Shown in pieces: positions 5,171 through 9,302 of a stretch of DNA of 9,302 bases. The DNA is taken from assembly GCA_026125835.1 (NCBI GenBank), contig JAHCKJ010000069.1, positions 1 to 9,302 of the forward strand. The letters are read 5' to 3'. The translations under genes and the position numbers were made by a program. Within the stretch, counting starts at the first letter, position 1, and the number at the start of each line of letters is the position of its first letter. A model generated the notes under the pieces. The model searched no databases, was not told the DNA's origin, and saw only the letters and a list, made by a program, of their open reading frames with translations. This stretch comes from Sphingopyxis sp. (lineage in GTDB: Bacteria; Pseudomonadota; Alphaproteobacteria; Sphingomonadales; Sphingomonadaceae).

Positions 5171-7470
5171 CCGAAACGATTGTTGCGCGGGAAACCGGTC
5201 GGCGGCATCCGGCCCGCAGCCCCCCGCGCGACGCGCCAGGGCGCCAGATCATTTTCGGTGCGCGTGCGCCCGCTATCGCCGCCCATCGCCCAGCTCAACC
5301 CCTCGGCAAAGACAAAGCTGACCGCGTCCGACAGGCCGCCGTCGCGATAGCGTTGCAGCATCACGCCCTGGCCGCGCGCCATCACCGGTACTTCGGCAAG
5401 CGGAAAGACCACCAGCTTGCGGTTTTCGCCGACCACCGCGATGCTGTCGTCGGCGCTCGCGATCGGCCGCGCGACGGTCAGCGCTGCCTTGGGCTTCAGG
5501 TTGACGACATTGCGCCCCTTGCGCGTCTCGGCCACGACATCGGCCATTTGCGCGATAAAGCCGTGGCCGCTCGACGAGGCGAGCAACAGGCGGCCGTCGG
5601 CGCTGGCCGGGACCATCGCGACAATCTTGGCCTCGGGATCGATGTCGACCATCAGCCGCAGCGGCTCGCCGAACCCGCGCCCGCCGGGCAGCTTGTCGGC
5701 GCCGATGGTAAAGAAACGCCCGTCGCTCGCCGCAATCAGCAGCTTGTCGGTGGTCTGGGCGTGCGCGGCGAACAGCAGCTCGTCGCCCTCCTTGAACTTG
5801 AATTCGCCCCATTGGTCGGGCGCGACATGGCCGCGCTGCGCGCGGATCCAGCCGCGTTTCGACAGGATCACCGTGACCGGCTCCTTCTCGATCATCGCAT
5901 CAAGCGGAATGTCGCGCGCCGGCGCAGCTTCGGCGATCGTCGTGCGCCGCGCGCCAAGCAGCGTTTCGAGGCCGTACACCGCGCGCAGCTTTTCCAGATC
6001 CTTGCGCAGCCGCGTCTTCTGCCGCGCCGGGCTTTCGACCAGCTTCGCCAGCTCCTCGCGCTCGGCAGTAAGATCTGCCTGCTCGCGCTTCAGCTCCATC
6101 TCCTCAAGCTTCCGCAACGATCGCAGCCGCATGTTCAATATCGCCTCGGCCTGCCGGTCGGTCAGGATGAATTCCGCAATCATCACCGGTTTGGGCTCAT
6201 CCTCGGTACGGATGATCTCGATAATCCGGTCGAGGTTGAGGAAGGCGATGATATAGCCCGCGACCAGCTCCAGCCGGTCGTCGATCTTGGCGATCCGGTG
6301 CTGCGCGCGGCGGACAAGCACGACGATCTGGTGCTGCAGCCATTCGGTCAGCAGCTGGTGCAGCCCCATCACCTTCGGCGTTCGCGTCGCGTCGAGGACG
6401 TTGAGGTTGAGCGCAAAGCGGTTTTCGAGGTCGGTCAGCCGGTACAGGCTTTCCTTCAGCACCCCGGGATCGACGTTGCGGCTCTTGGGCTCCAGCACGA
6501 TGCGCAGATCCCCGGCGCTTTCGTCGCGGACGTCCTCCAGGATCGGCAATTTCTTGTCAGCGATCAGCTGCGCGATCTGTTCGATCAGCTTGCCCTTGGC
6601 GACGCCATAGGGGATTTCGCTGATGACCAATTGCCAGGTGCCGCCCGGCAGTTTTTCGACCCCGCTGTTTTCCCAGTCGCCGTCGTCCGTCTTTCCGGTC
6701 GAAAAACGCGCGCGAACGCGGAAACTGCCGCGGCCCGTTTCATAGGCGTGGGCAATCGTCTCGGCGCTGTCGGCGACAATGCCGCCGGTCGGGAAATCGG
6801 GACCCTTCACATGCTCGAGCAATTCGGACAGCTCGGCCTTCGGATTCTCGATCAGCACCAGCGCCGCGCCAATGACCTCGGCGGCATTATGCGGCGGGAT
6901 GTTCGTCGCCATGCCGACCGCGATCCCGCTCGCGCCATTGGCCAGCAGATTGGGGAACAGCCCCGGCATGATCTCGGGCTCTTCATCCTCGCCATTATAG
7001 GTCGGACGGAAATCGACCGTCCCCTCGTCGAGCCCCTGCATCAGGTCGATCGCAACGCGCGTCAGCCGCGCTTCGGTGTAACGATAGGCGGCGGCATTAT
7101 CGCCGTCGATATTGCCGAAATTGCCCTGCCCGTCGACGAGCGGGTAGCGCAGCGAGAAATCCTGCGCGAGGCGGACCATCGCGTCGTAAACCGCCGTATC
7201 GCCATGCGGATGGAATTTGCCGATGACGTCGCCGACGACACGCGCCGATTTCTTGTAACCCTGCGATGGATCGAGCCGCATCGCGCGCATCGCCCACAAG
7301 AGGCGGCGGTGCACCGGCTTCAACCCGTCGCGCAGGTCGGGCAGCGACCGCGCGGTGATCGTCGACAACGCATAGACCAGATAGCGTTCGGACAGCGCGC
7401 TGCCGAACGGCGTGTCGGTCATGCCGGGAACGGGTTCTGGGTTGTCGGGATCGTCGGTGGTGGTCGCCAT
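5167..7470 (-). CDS. parC: DNA topoisomerase IV subunit A
   Basis: The 767-residue protein is the DNA-cutting subunit of topoisomerase IV, which with ParE unlinks daughter chromosomes using ATP and Mg2+. The winged-helix region shows 'LPDLRDGLKPVHRRLLWAM' (residues 43-61), the quinolone-region motif 'HPHGDTAVYDAM' (87-98) and 'NIDGDNAAAYRYTEARL' (120-136), with catalytic Tyr131. 'IDGDNAAA' rather than the GyrA 'VDGDPPAA', the length, and the absence of a full GyrA box (only degenerate 'RKGRNVV' and 'ARGQGV' in the C-terminal pinwheel) identify ParC and not GyrA. A long helical pair with charged heptads (about residues 400-500) forms the coiled-coil gate. The frame stays open upstream to 7845, but homology begins near Met1 at 7470 and the upstream part is antisense to the acyltransferase gene. 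Met17 (7422) is a possible alternative; neither start has a clear SD. It is divergent from the acyltransferase gene. Confidence 0.95.
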   Translation of the reverse strand: MATTTDDPDNPEPVPGMTDTPFGSALSERYLVYALSTITARSLPDLRDGLKPVHRRLLWAMRAMRLDPSQGYKKSARVVGDVIGKFHPHGDTAVYDAMVRLAQDFSLRYPLVDGQGNFGNIDGDNAAAYRYTEARLTRVAIDLMQGLDEGTVDFRPTYNGEDEEPEIMPGLFPNLLANGASGIAVGMATNIPPHNAAEVIGAALVLIENPKAELSELLEHVKGPDFPTGGIVADSAETIAHAYETGRGSFRVRARFSTGKTDDGDWENSGVEKLPGGTWQLVISEIPYGVAKGKLIEQIAQLIADKKLPILEDVRDESAGDLRIVLEPKSRNVDPGVLKESLYRLTDLENRFALNLNVLDATRTPKVMGLHQLLTEWLQHQIVVLVRRAQHRIAKIDDRLELVAGYIIAFLNLDRIIEIIRTEDEPKPVMIAEFILTDRQAEAILNMRLRSLRKLEEMELKREQADLTAEREELAKLVESPARQKTRLRKDLEKLRAVYGLETLLGARRTTIAEAAPARDIPLDAMIEKEPVTVILSKRGWIRAQRGHVAPDQWGEFKFKEGDELLFAAHAQTTDKLLIAASDGRFFTIGADKLPGGRGFGEPLRLMVDIDPEAKIVAMVPASADGRLLLASSSGHGFIAQMADVVAETRKGRNVVNLKPKAALTVARPIASADDSIAVVGENRKLVVFPLAEVPVMARGQGVMLQRYRDGGLSDAVSFVFAEGLSWAMGGDSGRTRTENDLAPWRVARGAAGRMPPTGFPRNNRFG

Positions 7471-7585
7471 GGTCGCGGCGCGATAGCAAGGCTGGCGCGT
7501 CAAGGCAAAGGGCGATCGGGGGCCGTGCCGCAAACCCATCCGCTCGTGAAAAGCGCCCGGCCACCATAGGCCGTCATCGCACCCC

Positions 7586-7613
7586 CTTGCGAAGCCTCGA
7601 TCTTTCGCGCAAG
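7586..7613. promoter_or_regulatory. Imperfect stem-loop in the parC/acyltransferase divergent region
   Basis: CTTGCG (7586-7591) and CGCAAG (7608-7613) are exact inverted copies. A second nested pairing, CGAA (7590-7593) with TTCG (7604-7607), allows a bulged stem with a loop of about 10 bases. It lies 13 bases before the acyltransferase SD in the 168-bp gap (7471-7638), which must hold the divergent promoters of parC and the acyltransferase operon. It may be an operator or a leader hairpin. I could not identify convincing -35/-10 pairs for either direction; a TTGACG on the minus strand (complement of 7498-7503) has no proper -10 at 17 bases. The remainder of the gap shows nothing else. Confidence 0.25.
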
Positions 7614-7626
7614 CCGTGTGCCGGGT

Positions 7627-7633
7627 AGAGGAG
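7627..7633 (+). promoter_or_regulatory. Ribosome binding site deciding the acyltransferase start
   Basis: AGAGGAG at 7627-7633 is the strongest Shine-Dalgarno match seen among the genes of this window. It is five bases before GTG 7639, and it lies inside the reading frame opened by the upstream GTG 7618. This makes 7639 the likely start and 7618 unlikely. Confidence 0.7.
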
Positions 7634-7638
7634 AGTGC

Positions 7639-8277
7639 GTGACAGCCATCATCGATGAACCGCCGGGTCCGGTGGCACGCTTTGTGCGGCGTTTGCTGCT
7701 GGCGATGTACCGTATCCGCGGCTGGAAGGCCGTCGGTGTCGTCCCCGAACCGCGGCGCTTCATCCTGATCGCGGCGCCGCACACCAGCAATTGGGATTTC
7801 GTCAATTTCCTGGGGCTGACCGCCGATCTGAAGATCCGCCCGCATTTCATGGCGAAACTGTCGCTGTTCCGCTGGCCGCTCGGCGGCTTCATCCGCCAGA
7901 TGGGCGGCGTTGCGGTCGACCGGCGCGGCGGCGGCAATGTCGTGCAGCAGATGGTTGACGAATTTGCCCGCCGCGCCGAATTCATGCTGACCGTCGCGCC
8001 CGAGGGGACGCGCGGCAAGACCGCGAAATGGCGTACCGGCTTTTACCAGATCGCCATGGCGGCCAAGGTGCCGATGGTCGTCGGCATGATGGACTATGGA
8101 ACCAAGACCGGCGGCCTCGGCCCGCTGATCTGGCCGAGCGGCGACTTCCGCGCCGACATGCTGAAAGTGCTGGAGGTGTATCGCACCTGCATTCCCAAGA
8201 TTCCCGAGCGCGCGGTGCGCTCGATCGACGATATTGTCGGCGACGACGGCCCGGACGAGATGGAGATGCGCGCATGA
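7639..8277 (+). CDS. Lysophospholipid acyltransferase-family protein (PlsC-like)
   Basis: With the GTG at 7639 the protein has 212 residues. It carries the acyltransferase motifs in order: 'PHTSNWDF' (47-54; His48 and Asp53 form the HX4D catalytic pair), a motif II region 'KLSLFRWPLGGF' through 'GGVAVDRR' (73-96), 'PEGTRG' (121-126; acceptor-phosphate binding) and a 'KVPMVVGMMDY' segment (143-153) like motif IV. The family moves acyl groups from acyl-ACP or acyl-CoA to a lysophospholipid or related acceptor at the inner face of the cytoplasmic membrane. This branch, with 'APHTSNWD' and a compact C-terminus, resembles the small LPLAT group typified by an Acinetobacter protein rather than true PlsC, so a 1-acylglycerol-3-phosphate substrate is not assured. 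The N-terminus has only a short amphipathic or hydrophobic stretch. It overlaps the DUF1295 gene by four bases (ATGA), implying an operon. Confidence 0.88.
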   Translation: MTAIIDEPPGPVARFVRRLLLAMYRIRGWKAVGVVPEPRRFILIAAPHTSNWDFVNFLGLTADLKIRPHFMAKLSLFRWPLGGFIRQMGGVAVDRRGGGNVVQQMVDEFARRAEFMLTVAPEGTRGKTAKWRTGFYQIAMAAKVPMVVGMMDYGTKTGGLGPLIWPSGDFRADMLKVLEVYRTCIPKIPERAVRSIDDIVGDDGPDEMEMRA

Positions 8278-9092
8278 CCGACCTGCTGCTATTGCTGGCG
8301 ATCAATTTCGCCGGATTGCTTGGGGTGATCCTGATCCTGTGGGCGATTTCGGTCGTCATCCGCGACGTGTCGTTCATCGACGCCTTCTGGGCGTTCGGCA
8401 TGGTGCTGCTGGCCTGGGGCGCCGCGTGGCAGGCGGGGTTTGATGCGCTCCACGCAAAGCTGCTGCTCGGGCTGACCAGCTTGTGGGGGCTGCGGCTGGC
8501 AATCCATCTCGGGCTGCGCTGGGTGGGGCATGGCGAAGATCCGCGCTATGCGAAAATCCTGTCGCGGACGATGGAAACGAAAAAGTGGAGCTGGGGCAAG
8601 ACGGCGCTGCTCACCGTGTTTCTGACCCAGGCGCCCTTGCTGTTCATCACCTGCCTGCCCGCGCAGATCGGCATCTGGGCGAGCGGCGGCGCGGCGGCGG
8701 ACGGCGTCGGCATCCTCGCGATCATCGGCGTGGTGGCGGCGCTGATCGGCATCGCGTTCGAGACGATCGGCGACGCCCAGCTTGACGCGTTTCGCAAAAA
8801 TCCCGCGAACAAGGGGCAAGTGCTCGACACCGGGCTATGGCGCTACACCCGCCATCCCAATTATTTCGGCGACGCGCTGACCTGGTGGGGATTGTGGCTG
8901 ATCGCTGCCGACCTCGGGCCTTGGATCGCGCTGGCCAGCGTGATCGGGCCGGTCTTCCTGACCTTCACCCTCACCAAATGGTCAGGCAAGGCGCTGCTCG
9001 AAAAGGGGCTGCACAAGACGCGGCCCGACTATGCGGCCTATGTCGCGCGCACCTCAGGGTTCATCCCATGGCCGCCAAAGACGGGGGTTTAG
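8274..9092 (+). CDS. DUF1295 family membrane protein (steroid 5-alpha-reductase-like)
   Basis: The 272-residue integral inner-membrane protein has hydrophobic spans near residues 4-28, 38-54, 62-82, 110-130, 145-165 and 200-235. Its diagnostic part is 'LDTGLWRYTRHPNYFGDAL' (184-202), the NAD(P)H or cofactor-binding loop shared by DUF1295, steroid 5-alpha-reductases and isoprenylcysteine methyltransferases. The end 'RPDYAAYVARTSGFIPWPPK' (250-269) is typical of DUF1295. The family is presumed to reduce or modify a lipid-like substrate, but no reaction is firmly known to me. The frame is open upstream to 8028 antisense-free only by chance; the ATG at 8274 overlaps the acyltransferase stop as ATGA and gives the expected N-terminus. 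Pairing with an acyltransferase supports a lipid role. The stop is 25 bases inside the next gene. Confidence 0.9.
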   Translation: MTDLLLLLAINFAGLLGVILILWAISVVIRDVSFIDAFWAFGMVLLAWGAAWQAGFDALHAKLLLGLTSLWGLRLAIHLGLRWVGHGEDPRYAKILSRTMETKKWSWGKTALLTVFLTQAPLLFITCLPAQIGIWASGGAAADGVGILAIIGVVAALIGIAFETIGDAQLDAFRKNPANKGQVLDTGLWRYTRHPNYFGDALTWWGLWLIAADLGPWIALASVIGPVFLTFTLTKWSGKALLEKGLHKTRPDYAAYVARTSGFIPWPPKTGV

Positions 9093-9302
9093 GCGGTGAG
9101 GCGCTCGCCGCCGACGCCAGTGCCCTCGGCGACGCCCCGCGCATCCGCGCGATCCTGACCGAAGCCGCGCGGGAGGGCCGCGCGGTCAGCTATTCCGAAC
9201 TGCTCGGCGACTTGGGGTTCCGCTTCACCCGACCCAAGATGCGCGCGGTGTGTAAAACGCTGGCCGAGGTCGACCGGCTGTGCGCGTTGGATGGTCAGCC
9301 TG
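9068..9302 (+). CDS. Hypothetical protein, partial (runs off right edge)
   Basis: An open frame of 78 codons begins at ATG 9068 and has no stop before the window ends. Its N-terminus is low-complexity (MAAKDGGLGGEALAADASAL); the rest is a charged helical stretch 'RIRAILTEAAREGR', then 'VSYSELLGDLGF', 'FTRPKMRAVCKTLAEVDRL' and 'CALDGQP'. No membrane segment or signal peptide is visible. The 'Y.ELL...G......MRAVCKTLAEVD' pattern looks to me like a small family seen in other alphaproteobacteria, with a helix-turn-helix-like feel, but I cannot name it. AGGG at 9056-9059, eight bases upstream, supports the start. It overlaps the DUF1295 gene by 25 bases in another frame, so it is probably co-translated with that operon. 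No function can be assigned. Confidence 0.65.
   Translation, partial: MAAKDGGLGGEALAADASALGDAPRIRAILTEAAREGRAVSYSELLGDLGFRFTRPKMRAVCKTLAEVDRLCALDGQP

Noticed and set aside
5161..7569. An 802-codon open frame on the plus strand, antisense to parC
   Set aside because: It mirrors the parC codons almost exactly; GC-rich codon use in the sense gene leaves the antisense frame free of stops. The translation is rich in Arg/Gln/Asp/His with no domain, as expected of a shadow.
7471..7845. 125-codon N-terminal extension of the parC frame
   Set aside because: It runs antisense into the well-supported acyltransferase gene, is of low quality, and ParC homology begins near the ATG at 7470.
1..9302. Hidden defence, mobile or biosynthetic system
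   Set aside because: No transposase, integrase, phage, CRISPR, toxin-antitoxin or tRNA signatures; composition is even and every gene but one belongs to a widespread family.

Overview
The window reads as chromosomal housekeeping DNA from a GC-rich alphaproteobacterium, most likely a sphingomonad (Sphingopyxis/Sphingomonas-like). The basis is high GC with strong GC3 bias, weak Shine-Dalgarno sites with frequent GTG/TTG starts, the style of the proteins (ParC, DUF1285, FolB), and a short GC-rich palindromic repeat of the 'TCGCCCCCGCGAAGG' type. I recall that repeat as common in sphingomonad genomes. The genus is inference; no rRNA or species marker is present.

Layout. (1) Positions 1-330, minus strand: the 5' part of a dihydroneopterin aldolase-like folate gene (folB), running off the left edge. 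(2) Divergent from it at 421-927: a YhbS-like GNAT acetyltransferase with a TTG start. (3) 928-1060: an intergenic stretch holding two inverted copies of a palindromic repeat. (4) 1061-3422, plus strand: a tightly overlapping three-gene unit of DUF1285 protein, CoA-pyrophosphatase-type Nudix hydrolase and CCA-adding enzyme/poly(A) polymerase family protein. (5) 3395-5107, minus strand: a PAS-like/GGDEF/EAL cyclic-di-GMP protein whose 3' end overlaps the CCA gene tail-to-tail by 28 bp. (6) 5167-7470, minus strand: parC, topoisomerase IV subunit A, 59 bp upstream of the GGDEF/EAL gene on the same strand. (7) Divergent from parC at 7639-9302, plus strand: a lysophospholipid acyltransferase-like gene, a DUF1295 membrane protein and the start of an unidentified small-protein gene, each overlapping the next.

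How the genes work together. The DUF1285/Nudix/CCA unit joins cofactor (CoA) clean-up to tRNA 3'-end maturation, with a partner of unknown function. The acyltransferase/DUF1295 pair points to membrane lipid or isoprenoid/steroid-like chemistry. ParC handles chromosome decatenation, and the gene after it would break down, and perhaps make, c-di-GMP.

I saw no phage, IS, CRISPR, toxin-antitoxin, tRNA or rRNA genes and no sign of horizontal transfer. Nothing here amounts to an undescribed defence or biosynthetic system. The points most worth a second look are the inverted repeat pair, the functional link of DUF1285 to its operon partners, the altered GGDEF signature in an otherwise intact dual-domain protein, and the unidentified ORF at the right edge.
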